This document shows, in pieces, positions 1-13,189 of a stretch of DNA of 64,000 bases (position 1 is the first letter of the stretch; each line of letters starts with the position of its first letter). The notes beneath the pieces were generated by a model, which did not search any database, was not told where the DNA came from, and worked only from the letters and a program-made list of their open reading frames with translations. This stretch comes from Apostichopus japonicus (taxonomy: Eukaryota; Echinodermata; Holothuroidea; Aspidochirotida; Stichopodidae). Location: the NCBI RefSeq assembly GCF_037975245.1, contig NC_092577.1, positions 36,634,898 through 36,698,897 of the forward strand. The letters run 5' to 3'. A program made the position numbers and the translations under genes.

Positions 1-634
1 TATAGAATTCCACTTCCCATTCTGAATATTCTTCAATTTTTTTTTTGCCTAGCCATGTTAAAAAAGTGAGTGTTATTCTTTTTGGCCTTCCCCCATCTTT
101 GTGTTTGCATTGCAACAAGGTGTAGTTTTCTCTACTAAAAAAAACAAATCAAATCAAATAAAACTTAAATAAAAGATGATAACAGCACACCCAGGAGAAG
201 AGTGAGAGCCCTCCCAAATACTACCGGCTTATGTATACAAAAGACCTCACGGACGCAGATTAAGGGTAAAGGAGTTACACCAATTTGAAGTTCCAAATAA
301 CCTGGACTAACCCATTTGACCTGACGTGTGTCATTCCTGTGGTCTTATGATGGATGTTTATGAAATGTGATATATCAATCTGTGGGTGCCTCACCTGAAT
401 GTACCCAGAACCACGACATGCAATACATGCAGATATAATCATGAAACTGTATAATGCCAACACATACATACTGTAACAATGAAGACCAAAGAAGAGAGTA
501 AAAAAAGAAAAATAACATGGTTGGTAAAAGATATCACTCCTATTCGCCTGCTGACATTCCCACTGGGGATCGCATTTGATCCCAGAGAGACGCGATCTTT
601 TGATCCTTTTTCCGACATCTTGGCAAATCTAGAG
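1..634. other. SRP68 3' flank, no gene seen
   Basis: This stretch lies downstream of the minus-strand SRP68 stop codon and should hold its 3' untranslated region. I see no coding exon. The open frame on the plus strand at 479-781 is antisense to the SRP68 last exon and is explained by it. I found no clear AATAAA on the minus strand close to the stop. Confidence 0.4.
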
Positions 635-2201
635 TTACTTTTCACCCCCACTCCACCATCCATGCAGGAACCCACCCAAACCCCCCTGCGCGGCCGATTT
701 ATTCTGTTTCAGTTTCTCGTCCAAGGAGGGAAACTCTATATGGTTCAGCACTATGTCAAAGAAGAGCGGTTTGCACGGTGACAGCTTTAAGTCCGGTGGG
801 AATGCCGTGAAGTTGGGCTTGGCGGCAAGGTCCGGCTGGTTGGCGTTGTACCGGTCCAGCCTTTCCACCAGCGGTTGATTGTCCTTCAGACCGAGTTGCG
901 CCATTCCTTTGCTGATGGAAGGTTCACTGGAATCTGAAAATTAACGCAAAGAGTTTCTTGGTAAGCCATGGCCTTTTTTTTAAAGTATTCTTGGGTGGAG
1001 GGTATTTTCTATGGGTGAGAGTAGTCGGAGGGTGGGGGAAGTCAATTCAATTAATTGTGAGAAATGTCATTCAATTAGGAACCACATAAGGCCTATTCTC
1101 ATCTTTGTAGTAAGTTTGTCAGCTTGAGCTACCTGACAGTTCATAAGTAGGGGGGTATATTGGAGTGGAATTTGAGATTTGAATCCCTGAATAGAGAAAG
1201 TTTACAAAACTTGATAATTTGCAGTCATTTTTTGTTGTTGCTGTCACAAACAGAAATGGATACCCACTTTCTATTATTTGGAGAAGACAGAAACTGGTTC
1301 ATTCGAAGTCTACAAGGCCAGATACACTCTTTTTATTTTGGCTTTCAATTTCTTTATTCTGACAAATTTCGATAGTACAAAAAAACAGCATTTTTGATAG
1401 GGCTTTTGATACTTCCTTGTGATCCCTGGACATCATACATTCAGCTACGAGCAAAAATAACTGTTGTCTGTCCTGTCCACTACAATACTCCTATTGTAAT
1501 ATTTTCACACCCTAAGGGCTAATAGGTCTCTCCACCCCCCCCCCCCAAAAAAAGGGGTGAAAAGGGGCGGTGCTGCTTCCAACTGAATTAATCTTTTCAC
1601 TCATTGTTTAACAAAAGAGAAAAATTTGGGAAAGAAAACAACAGATTATTAATATAAATGCCATGTTTCTCTGAATCATTGTCTATGCTCTGATGGAAAA
1701 CATTTGTTCCAGTAGCAGGGTCAATTCCCAGGTTCCAAATGGACTCGGCAGTTTAATCTAGTGCATTTTCCTGACGATCAGACCCAAAAGAGAACATCGA
1801 TATGTCTCTCCACCGTTATCCCAAAGAAGAAACCTTTCAGAAACTCAAGGGTACTAAAGGAATTTCAAACTAACCAGGGTCCTGCACAAAAGTAACAGGG
1901 TAGTAGCATGATGGTCTCTGCCTGATTCCCCCTCCCCCAACCCTATTTCTTTTCTTAATTTTTTGGTATTCATCCTTTCATATATAGTCCATCTTGCATT
2001 TTGCCTTTTGAAAAACAAGAATCCTTAATCTTCATCCAAAGCAGCAAAAAGTTTATTTCCAAACACAGTAAATTGATTATTATTATTATTATAATTATTA
2101 TTATATTATTATAAGTACATACCTAGAATGGAGGCCACCTGAGCAGAGTACTTCAAGCCGTTGATATCTTGTGCAAGAGTGTCCAATTCCTCTACCTCCA
2201 C
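635..2201 (-). CDS. SRP68: SRP68, signal recognition particle subunit, last two coding exons
   Basis: SRP68 is the 68-kDa protein of the signal recognition particle. It pairs with SRP72 on the 7SL RNA S-domain and helps target secretory proteins to the ER. Two exons join cleanly: 2123-2201 (acceptor ..GATAG, donor GTATGT, ends in phase 1) and 635-933 (acceptor ..TTTTCAG). The junction codon is GAT (Asp). The exons encode 26 residues (VEVEELDTLAQDINGLKYS...) and then a tail containing KDNQPLVERLDRY, FPPDLKLSPCKPLFFDIVLN and LDEKLKQ, ending ..SGGEK. This matches the conserved C-terminus of animal SRP68 (PLVER.., CKPLFFDLALNHV.FP.LEDKL, from memory of the family). In human SRP68 this tail includes the SRP72-binding part. 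The remaining ~500 upstream residues were not found between 2.2 and 20 kb, so the gene is partial here: either the exons escaped reading or the locus is rearranged. Confidence 0.85.
934..2122 (-). other. SRP68: SRP68 last intron
   Basis: GT-AG intron between the last two SRP68 coding exons. It holds a C/A homopolymer tract near 1537-1552 and a TTA/TAT microsatellite at about 2075-2112. No other exon-like segment was seen. Confidence 0.7.
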
Positions 2202-2874
2202 CTATCGATTAAATGAAACCAAAATCTAATCATGATGTCTTCCACATTAAGTTTTTTAAGGGAGTGTCACTACCCGACAAGCCCTATAGGGTTTTTTAGT
2301 ACACTTCCTTTCACAAGTTTTGTTTATCTCCTTCTATGTCATACGTCATACTTATGTTAAGATAGAACAAAAATAAATAAATGAAATGAAATAAATGAAT
2401 TAGTTACCTTTTTTTTTAATTCGAGTAAAAGTTTTGTTTTTGTTGTTGTTGATCTCGAATCAAAAGGAGTTTAACCCCTGGTCGACCTGGCGAGAGGTCC
2501 TACGGGGGGGGGGGGGGGGGATAATAAGTTTGTTTTTATAGAATAGACATTTTTTTTTTCTTGGAAAAGTTGTCTATGTTCAGTCAGGGAATTGCTGGTA
2601 AATGAAGTCTTATATATTTACATTGGACAGGATAGCCATAATCATACCCGAGGTCGGAGTCGAAGAGCCAATTAGGGAGGGATTTCTAAAGGAGAGGAAT
2701 TTCTAAGTACTGAGGATTGTGGAGATGGAGTGTTTTCTATTGTTTGGGTAGGGAGTGGTTGTGGTTTCTATTGTTTGGTAAGGGAGTGGTTGCTACTTTA
2801 TGTTTTAATCAATCGGTCATTGTTGGAGTTGTTTGTTTTGTTCTGTATATGTAAATGTAAATAAAATCTTATAT

Positions 2875-2907
2875 AGCGCACTACGCGTGATGATGCATCT
2901 GTGCGCT
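2875..2907 (-). other. Stem-loop in LINE 3' end
   Basis: AGCGCAC at 2875-2881 pairs perfectly with GTGCGCT at 2901-2907 across a 19-nt loop. It is followed on the minus strand by a TTTACATTTACA tandem. Several LINE families carry such 3' stem-loops for recognition by their own RT. The role here is inferred from position. Confidence 0.5.
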
Positions 2908-3369
2908 TTACAATCGAGAAAATACAATGCCATAAAACAATAAAAAAGAAAAAAAAAACAGAAAATACATATTACCATCTACAGAAATATACAGGAATAT
3001 GAGATCAAAAAACTATTAAAAGTACTGGTGAAGCGAAAAGCGATAAAACAGATTGACTACAAAATCTACAATTTGAATGCTAAAAAGTGAAAAATCCAAT
3101 TGAAGTTAGAACCTAAAAACCAACACGACAGAACAATATAAAGCAGATATAAACAGGAATATATAGTATACTTGGAGTCGGGGCCTAGACCCATTTAGGA
3201 AAGGATTTTTTTAATGGAATGAGACTTAAAGTAGTAACAATTGTGAATACAGAAAGGGTTTGGTTTTTGAGTAGTGAGTTGTTGCGACTTTGTATTTCAG
3301 GGGGAGGTCTTCAATCAACAGGTCGTTCTCGAGGTTGTTTTTGTATAACTTGGTGATGAATTCTTCAAG

Positions 3370-4620
3370 TCAGGTGAAAGTAGATTTTGTGTTTCCTGCA
3401 CGGAGAACGTACAAAGTAGCAATATAGGTAGGGATTTTGAGTGCGAGTCGATAAGCTGTGGTGTGGATTCTGTTTAAAATTTGTTTATTGGGATTAGAGA
3501 TGGTAAGCAGGGAGATGCTCCCGTAACTGAGAATCGGTTTTACTTTGGATTTATAGATTTGGATAATGGTTTTCAGAGGGAAGTTATATTTGTGTGAGAG
3601 GATTTGAATGGATTTAAGTTGGGACCAGCAGCGTCCTGCAGTTCTGTTACAATGTGGAATTAAACAATAATTTGCTATCGAAAGTGGTACCGAGGAAGGT
3701 TGCATTAGGAGTATCAGTGATTGAGGTGTTGAAAGATTTATTTTGGAAATATGGTGTTGGTATTTAGAGTTTATTATGGAGAAATTGGCTAAGTTAGATT
3801 CTGAGGGATTTATTTTTTGTTCTCTACATCGAGCACCAATTTTCGAGATGTGTAATTGCTTTTTTAATATTTAGTTCCGTCATAAAGATATTTTTACTGG
3901 TGCTCCAAATGGCTATGTCGTCAGTGTAGTGACTATAGTTGCATTTAGATAGGGGGATGTTCAAATCATTAACAAATAGGGTGTAGGGGAGGGGGCTGAG
4001 AACAGTGCCCTGTGGAGTACCTGCACGAAGTGGAATAGGTTTTGATTGTTGGTTTTTGTAGCATAATTTTGCATTGAGCTCTCTATGGAAAGAGGAAAGA
4101 AGTCTGGTGTTATTGGAGGGGAGATTAAAGTTAAGTAGTTAAATTCTTATGCCGTTGTACCAAGTTTTGTCGAACGCCTTTTCGGCATCAAGGAAGAGGG
4201 CAGTGGTATCATGTTTTTTATGAAGCCGATGCGAATTTCTTCGGAAAAGCGGAAAGTTTGGTTTATTGTAGATTTGTGTGCACGGAATTAGCCTGATTGA
4301 TACGGGCAAAGTGATTATTTTGCTCTAGGTGGGTTCTGGTGCAGCTGTCTATAATTCTTTCGAAAATCTTACCTAAGGCTGGCAGGCGACTTATTGGTCG
4401 ATAGTTTTGAATTTTGGTGTGTCTTTACTTAGTTTCGGTATTAAAATCATTTTGGCAGATTTCCACAGGGTTTGGAAATAAGGAGTTTGTTTAATAATGG
4501 GAAAATATGAGAATTAATGAATATCGGAGGCCGACGGAGGGGAATCTTTTAGCACTAGGTCATTTATGTTGTCAAGACCAGGGGAGGAGGCATTTTTGCA
4601 TACTTAGTGGCACTATACCA
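3370..4620 (-). pseudogene. LINE ORF2 reverse transcriptase, broken
   Basis: On the minus strand the segment around 4060-3880 reads GTPQGTVLSP, then LFVNDLNIPLS, then YTDDIAIWS. These are RT motifs 4 and 5, with YTDD (3917-3928) holding two catalytic aspartates. The last open stretch (3705-3370, ~111 aa, e.g. YKSKVKPILSYGSISL and RIHTTAYRLAL) matches the thumb/C-terminal part of LINE reverse transcriptases. Frameshifts between the blocks make it non-functional. Confidence 0.8.
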
Positions 4621-5672
4621 ATTGTTTATATCTATTTCTTTGAGTAGAGGGATGTTTATTGAGACATCCTTAGAAGTCGGGGATAAAGCTGGTTGCATTA
4701 CAGATAATTGTACGGTCTATTTCGTGTTGGGATCTGTTATCGTATGGAGGGCCGTCTAAGATATTGAATATAGTTTTCAAGTACGATTCAATAAGCTTTA
4801 TTTGGTCTTAAGTTTTTGTGATCAGGTTACCTACTTTATCTCTAAGGCATTGGTCTGTATTACCTGTGTTTGGGGTTGTTATGGGTTTATGATATTTTTT
4901 TAGTTTTTTCCAAAAGTGTTTTGGGTTTTTGTCATTAAAGATTGAATCGCATTTTTTTTTGGACTCGGTTTTGGTCAACTGCCGATATTTGTCTATTTAT
5001 TTGCTTTTTAAGTTGGTTAATTCAGGTTTTTAGAGTTGGATCTGGGGAGATCATATAGGTTCTATGTAGGCGACGTCTGAGTTAATTAGTGTAAGAATAT
5101 TCCTATTTAGTTTTTGGTTTCTGTTTTGTTTTTAAGGGGCAGTGTTTTTTGAAGGTATTGAAGATATGTTGGGCAATGCTGTCACAATATATGCCGATGT
5201 AATTTAGCTTGTTGTTGTTTTAATTGGGTATAGTGTTGTTTGTTACGAGTTCCTCTTTAAATGATGTCCAGTCTGTTTTATTGTAATTATACGTTAATTC
5301 GTTATTTTGGATGCGACTGAGGTTTATGACTAGCTCAAAAAGGAGTGGAAAATGGTCACTGATTAGGTCATCTTCTAGGATTTGAATCGAATGAGTTTTA
5401 GTTGCAGGTGGTTTGAGGTTATGGCGTAGTCAAGTAGTTCAGTATTATTGTTTATTGGGTTTTATCCTAGTTTGGTATTTTGGTTAATTATTGTTAAGTT
5501 GTGTTTATCACATATTTCTAAGAGGGATATGCCTTTTTCAGATATTTTGGTGCTACCAAAAAATGATGAGGTGGGCATTTAGATCTCCTAGTAGTATTGT
5601 ATTTTTATTAGAACTTTTTTTTGTGGATATGGGCTCATTTGGGGACTATAATAGCTAATAATGTGGAGAGGT

Positions 5673-5990
5673 TTATTGTCTCTTTCGAGTACAATTTCTA
5701 TTGTTTGTTTGGGTTGGGTGTGGGAGGAGGGTGGCTTTGAGGTTGTTTTTTTCAGCAATAAGTACTCCTCCCATAGAGCGAGAGATATCGTGTCTGAAAG
5801 TTTGGTAACCAGGGAAGCTAAGGTGGGAATCTGTATTTAGTTTAGTTTCGTTTAACGAAATGATATCCGGGGAGTGGTTGGTGAATATACTAAGTAGGAG
5901 GCTTAATTTTGGAAGGATACTGTTGATGTTTAGGTGGAGCAACTTGACCGAAGGAGGGAGTGTGCTTGTGGTGTAGGTGATTGAGTAGGG
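5673..5990 (-). pseudogene. LINE ORF2 apurinic-type endonuclease, broken
   Basis: About 89 residues in one open frame match the start of an APE endonuclease domain: LHLNINSILPKLSLLLSIF (the N in the HLNINS motif is the metal-binding Asn), PDIISLNETKL (catalytic Glu), FPGYQTFRHD and a GGVLIA strand. The frame breaks after residue ~85, and downstream endonuclease sequence down to ~5.2 kb is in shifted frames. Confidence 0.75.
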
Positions 5991-6229
5991 CTAAATATTG
6001 AAGGTTGGTGGAGATGTTCCATAATTACAGTTTTGGGGATATTTAAGTTTAGGTGTTTTAGTGTTAACACGGTGGCATAGCTGGCAAGGTCGTCGGATTT
6101 AATATTAATGTCGGCTTTTTGGAAGGTGTTTTGTACTAATTCAATTACAAAGGTTGCGATATTAAGTTTTTCTTCAGTGGCGATTTTATTTCTTATTTCA
6201 ATTTTAGGGGTGGATTTGGTTACATCCGC

Positions 6230-6460
6230 TTAGGTTTTTTGTTGTTGCTGTTGTTTGTTATTAGCTTCAGTTTTAGCTTGTTTAAATTTTGGGCATCCTT
6301 TGTAAAGGGCGGCATGAGTCCCTGAGCAATTGGCACATTGTGTTTTCTTTTGGTTTGGGACAGTCTTCAACTCTGTGGTTTTTTGCCACATCTGAGACAT
6401 CTGGTTTAATTTTTGCAAGTATGGTAGGTGTGTCCAAAAAGTTGACATTTGAAACATTGA
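6230..6460 (-). pseudogene. LINE ORF1 (gag-like) zinc-knuckle region, broken
   Basis: The open segment ends in CANCSGTHAALYKGCPKFKQ, a CCHC-type knuckle (C-x2-C-x4-H-x5-C) of Jockey/I-group gag proteins, then a Q/K-rich tail. A second knuckle-like run (CxxC, GHTYHTC) is visible just upstream in another frame, so at least one frameshift separates them. Confidence 0.7.
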
Positions 6461-7289
6461 GTGATTTGGGGGGGGGGGTGGTTCGTGGTATTCTTCTATT
6501 TTGTGTTTATAGTATCCTAAGTAGAAACCTTGTTTGATTAGGGATTGTTGAGGTCCTTGTTCTTCAAACGTTATTTTTACTTTCCAAGTTGGATTGTTTG
6601 TGGCATGACTAATGAGTCTTTAAGTTGTATTGGGGGTGTATTCTTGGTCTTGGAGTTCTTGTTCAATATCTTTGATTTGAATTTCAGGGTTTATGCCACA
6701 GGGTACTATGGAGAAGTTTCTTTGTCTTACTTTTTGGGGGATTCTTGGTTTGGGGTTGCCTAGTTTAGTCCATGGTTTCAGGAGGATATTTGCAGATTTA
6801 GGGTCATGGGGATGATTAGGATGTTGGTACTACAAAGACGCTTTACATTTGAGATCATAGCATTTGGTTTTTCTTCATTGATTAGTTTAGCAAGTGTTAT
6901 TGGGTTTTTTGATAGTACTGGTAAAATTCCTGATACAATGATTGTTTGAGCGGACTTTTTTGGTGGTTGGTTTGGAGTTAGGAGATGGGTTTATTTCAAG
7001 GGAGTTTTGACTTTGTCTTTTTCTGCTATTTTTGTACAGGGATTCAGTCATTAATGTCTATGCCAAAATCAGAGAGGTTTAGGTTTTCGGCTAGGGGGGC
7101 GGTTATAGGTGGGTAAGGGGTTGTCATATTGGCAAAACAGCCCCTCCCTATGGGTTTTAAATGGCTTCTTTACAATGAAATTGATCATAGACTTCACTTA
7201 CCAGAAAGAATTAGTCTCCAGCCTAAGACGGCAGACGGAAAGAATAGGAACTCCTTTTGAAGAGACACACTATGAATCGAAAGTGTAGC

Positions 7290-7465
7290 ATTGTGTTGGT
7301 ATCCAAGGAGGCGTATGTTTTGTTAATGGCAAGTAATAGAGTGAAGGATGATGGGGTGGCGCTTTGTCGAAAAGCTAACTGTTGACCAACATAATCCTCA
7401 GATCCCTAAGGAAAGGAGAGGAATGCAAAAGAAATTAGCCAATTGTCTTCAAAGTAAGTCTCGTA
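7290..7465 (-). pseudogene. ABCC-transporter exon relic, copy 1 (most decayed)
   Basis: Reverse-complement sequence at 7409-7380 (GATCTGAGG..TATGTTGGTCAACA) aligns with the start of the better-preserved copy at 8361. The 3'-side flank (GGAAAGGAGAGGAATGCA) also matches the intron flank of that copy. Beyond ~25 nt the coding similarity is lost. A further snippet of the copy's far end (ATCTTGACAACAATCAACTGT) sits at about 7677-7698. Confidence 0.5.
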
Positions 7466-7719
7466 CATTTAGCACAAAACATTAAACACTAATAAGCAAC
7501 TAATTCCAACAAAGTTAAGGCTGTGATTGAAACTTTACTGATGGAAACATAAGTAAATATATATTACATTTTTAGGCACTTTTCTTTCTTATCACTAACC
7601 TTGACTGTAATATATTGCAGCTTTCCAGCTTAGCTGGTGTTTTTTCATCAAATCAGCACATCTTTGAGTTTTCTGATCTTGACAACAATCAACTGTCTTT
7701 TTAATTTACCACAACCCAG

Positions 7720-9610
<1,891 letters not shown>

Positions 9611-9617
9611 GCACTGA

Positions 9618-9800
9618 TCTTGGCAACAATCAACTGTTGAGAGGACAAGACTGATGTTCATGATACTGGCTCACACTGATGTTTCCCTTGAATCTTACTT
9701 TTTCTCCAATTTCTGTTAAATCACCTCGAGATAACACTTCCAGATCACTCTGTAGAGGACAGGCTTGAAGGATCTTCTCGTATTTGGTGGAGTTAATGAT
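9618..9800 (-). pseudogene. ABCC exon relic, copy 3
   Basis: The frame [19 protein letters not shown] then LTEIGEK and the same degenerate tail (GNISVSQ, then CAACAGTTGATTG) repeat the second half of copy 2. Upstream of the lysine codon at ~9797 the sequence is unrelated (..YNEAGSGLEQVVEKI), so a breakpoint lies there. It shares copy 2's loss of the LSGGQ signature, so the loss predates the duplication. Confidence 0.7.
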
Positions 9801-9849
9801 CTTTTCAACCACTTGTTCTAAACCTGATCCAGCTTCATTATAGACATCC

Positions 9850-11270
9850 AAGACTCACAAATTTCCTGACATTTCCTGACAGTACTGTAAAAGATAAAAA
9901 GATTTCATATATTGGAAAGCAGATACTGTAGACATTGCAACTAGGCTCATTTTTATCCACTCCCTTCCTTCCTCCCTTTCCTCCCTCCCCCTGACTACCT
10001 AAACAACCCTGACTGCTGCCTCATTGATATAACTATGTATAAACAAATGTACATCATTGTGGTTTAACGGCAGAAATAAACGAAACGAATACCAGAGCTT
10101 AAATATTTCTGTGTTACTATAGTAAACTGCATACCCAAACGGAAGCATTACAGAATCTTCAATGTCTCAGACCTCCAGCAGGATGTTAGTCAGTTCATGG
10201 AGTCTTCTTGTGAATCAGTGTGGCCTGCACTGGCCAATGCAATGCTGTTAAGACAAATATAAAAGCAATATGTATATATTGTATATGTATATGTATATAT
10301 GTATATATATATATGTATATATGTATATGTATATATGTATATGTATATATGTATATAATATGTATATATGTATATATACCTATGGTGAAATAAAGTTTAG
10401 TAGATTTTAGTAGTTTTACATAAGATCATCTTCCAGTTTGCGTATGCAGATACCTTTTCGATGAATGTTTACAAACATGAATAAACTGTACCTCTTTTTG
10501 TTACTAAGTGCCTGTTTATTTTTAATACTTGCAATATATGACTTATGAACCTTACTAGACATTGCTATCATACCTACATTTGGAGTACTTCACAAAATGC
10601 CAAAACTTCCTCTGATGTACTGCACATTGTTCACTATAATGGTCAAGCCAATAGTAAGGAATGAATTGAACACAATTTTGAGAACATTTCATCAGCCAAA
10701 CAAATTTTGAGAGCATGTACTAGTTTAAACAAACTAATTAGCTAGCACATTCATGAAGAACTGGAAAATTGAAAAATTTCTGAAATAAACATCATTCTTG
10801 AAACGAGAAACTTGACAAGTGAAATAAAGACCGACACTTAAGCTACAACATGTACACTTAGCAATGATGAAAACTGGCTTTTCGGCCTTACACAAGTACC
10901 AACAACATATTGGTATATTCATGGTAAACCCTCATGTGCTTCCATGACTTCTAGCACCTGCGTAATAATATTCTATATCACTGAACAAGGACAGAGATAC
11001 TATATATTGTACTTATATCTCTCAATACTCTTAATATGTGTTTACCATGAGTTGTGTTCCTCACAACTTAATCAATGTTTTCAAATTAAAAACCAAATTA
11101 AAGACAATTACTCAACAATGAGAGGTCGACTTAGCAAAGTTTGAATTCGGTTTAATAATAATCAAAGTTTCAGTGAAACAGTTCTGCTGACTATAAAATC
11201 ATGCCTTAGGCATCAAAAGATGTCTATGATCTGATAAAGATATGCCGAGAGTTGGACCAATACTGTTAAG
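9850..11270. other. No gene recognised; TATG microsatellite
   Basis: AT-rich DNA. A GTATATATGTATATG-type microsatellite runs from about 10276 to 10378. A short exon-like segment on the minus strand at 10130-10245 has an acceptor-like TCTTAACAG but contains stops in all frames. I make no gene call. Confidence 0.5.
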
Positions 11271-13150
11271 CCTAGCTTCAGGTCAAAATTATGCTAGTTG
11301 ATCAAATTAATACATGTATATCAATTTAGTTGCCTACGCTAGGTAACATCAGCTTGCATAGAGTTTTCTCCATACTTGAACCATCACCAACATCAATTAG
11401 ACCACAGTTAGGCATAATTGCTTGAGAATTTCATTTTACAAAGTACCGTTGCTTGTATAACAAGCCTAGGATAAGCTAGTTTGTCCTGATCTCTATCTAG
11501 CCTCCGCTTTGGTAGGCTAGCCTAGGTTTTCATTCCCATTTTCATTTGGTGGTAGGCCTAGCCTGGGGCCATTTGTTCCCTCCCCTAACAACGTTATTTT
11601 CCTCCCACTATAAAGTTGAGTAACTTACTTTCCCTACATCATACTGGGCTAGGGGAGTCAAGTACGTTTCCATGGGAAATTAACATTTTCAGGGGAGTTA
11701 GCTAAGGTTTTTCATGGGAGGCATATTGGCTAGACTATGTGGAAAGAATAGATGTTGTAACTGTAAGTGGAATAACTGTAGGGAAAGATTTAAGGGAGAA
11801 AGGTAACGTTAAGGGGGAAAAATAACATGGTTAAGGAAACTAACATACTATTTTCATTGGAGGAGACTGTTGTTCTGTAGGCTCTGACGGCATATTTTCT
11901 TTGTAGAGTAAGCTAAACAAAGTTGTGATAATATGAAGGAAACTAGAAAATGTGACCAGGTAACTTACTGTACTTGTGTAACTGTTCAGTGATTGAAAGA
12001 TGATAAGTGTTTGTGAATAGGCCCATTTGTTTGTATGCCAACATGGGGTAATTAACATGCGAGGAATCCATAGTGGTTATGGGTTGTATGGCATTCATTG
12101 TGGGAATGAAATAACAGAAACTTTTAGCTAGTATAGGTATATGCCTTCCTTGGTTCCTCCCCTAAAATTGTTGTTTCCCATTTAACAATACCAGTTTCTT
12201 CAATTACTACAAGTGTCTCTTTGAAATATGTTCCTTTCTTTCACCAAACTCTCTTAAATCACAAGACACATTTACTACGTACAATTGCTTCATTACCTAA
12301 ATTAATTCTTTCCACAGCCAAACCGTCTTTCTTTCCTCCCCTGAAAAACGTTTGCTTCAACCCTATAAAAAATAATTAAATATCTAACAGGAGCCGGCCT
12401 GTCATGATGGAAAAAAAAAGCAATGAGAGAGAGCTTTCATCCTAAGCTAATTTGTCCGGTTGCGAGTTACGTAGTGTCTTGAGAATGTGTTACTGTTAAG
12501 TGCTAGATGGCATAGCCTAGGCTATGGTAGGCTACTCTGGTAGGAATTTAAAGACAATTAATTAAGTTAGGCCTACCCTAACTGTATAGCCTTAACCAGA
12601 AAGTAATAAGGCCCAACCAGCTAGGTCTAGAATTTTGTCGGAAGATATAAAGTGACTTACTTTACTTACGTGAATTGTCTAGTGAATATCATATTAGGCC
12701 TAGGTTAGCATTCCATCTTACTATAGACGCCAGTGCCTACGTGAGCTAGCCTATCGTTAGGCCTAAGCGATACTATTATATGATAGGCTAGCCTAATTTC
12801 TCACGCTCGCTGACTCAAACAATGTGAAGTACTAACTTGCTCCACAAAACTAATGAACAACCTTCGCCATTCAAATTCTTTGACAGTTACTACCCGTTAC
12901 AGAATAGGCTACAAATTACAATTACGTATGAATTGTTAGCTAACGGCTGCCAGGAAGCGAACTGCTCGTGCAAACTTTCGTGAGCTTTATGATACAGATC
13001 ATAATTCGCGCTCCTTAGCTTAAACTTTGACCGGTGTGAAGTTAGATACTTATTCCACGTTCCTCATTCGATATTCGCGAATGAGTAACTGCTACCTATT
13101 CAGTTACGTATTCGACAATGGTATCGACGTAACACCTCTGGCAAGACAAA
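11270..13150. other. TAGGCCTA/CTAGCCTAGG-rich tract next to a CpG-richer segment
   Basis: Palindromic words such as TAGGCCTA, CTAGCCTAGG and GCCTAGGC recur many times from 11.27 to 12.8 kb. The next 350 bp (12.8-13.15 kb) are richer in CpG (TCACGCTCGC, GCGCGAATT, TATTCGCGAATG) than the surroundings. This could be a promoter with a first intron, but I cannot identify an exon. A short ATGGCGAAGG on the minus strand near 12.87 kb soon reaches a stop. Confidence 0.4.
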
Positions 13151-13189
13151 AGCTTGCTGACAAGAAGTTCAACATTTGGTCGTGGAAAG

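Larger units (their letters stand above)
2838..7110 (-). mobile_element. Decayed Jockey-like non-LTR retrotransposon (LINE)
   Basis: Read on the minus strand, this block has the order of a two-ORF LINE. A gag-like zinc-knuckle region comes first (about 6460-6230, motif CANCSGTHAALYKGCPKF). An APE-type endonuclease start follows (5942-5673, LHLNINSILPKL, PDIISLNETKL, SMGGVLIA). Next is reverse transcriptase, with GTPQGTVLSP and the catalytic YTDD at 3917-3928. Last is a C-terminal segment at 3705-3370. Frames are interrupted by stops and shifts throughout, so the copy is dead. The 3' end carries a small stem-loop and a short TTTACA-type tandem. The gag-EN-RT order and zinc knuckles fit the Jockey/I group. 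The 5' boundary near 7.1 kb is approximate and no target-site duplication was established. Confidence 0.85.

Noticed and set aside
479..781. 100-codon plus-strand frame
   Set aside because: It is antisense to the SRP68 last exon, whose minus-strand protein matches a known family.
2838..7110. An active LINE
   Set aside because: Stops and frameshifts separate the gag, endonuclease and RT motifs.
10130..10245. Exon-like segment on the minus strand behind TCTTAACAG
   Set aside because: Stops interrupt every frame and no family was recognised.
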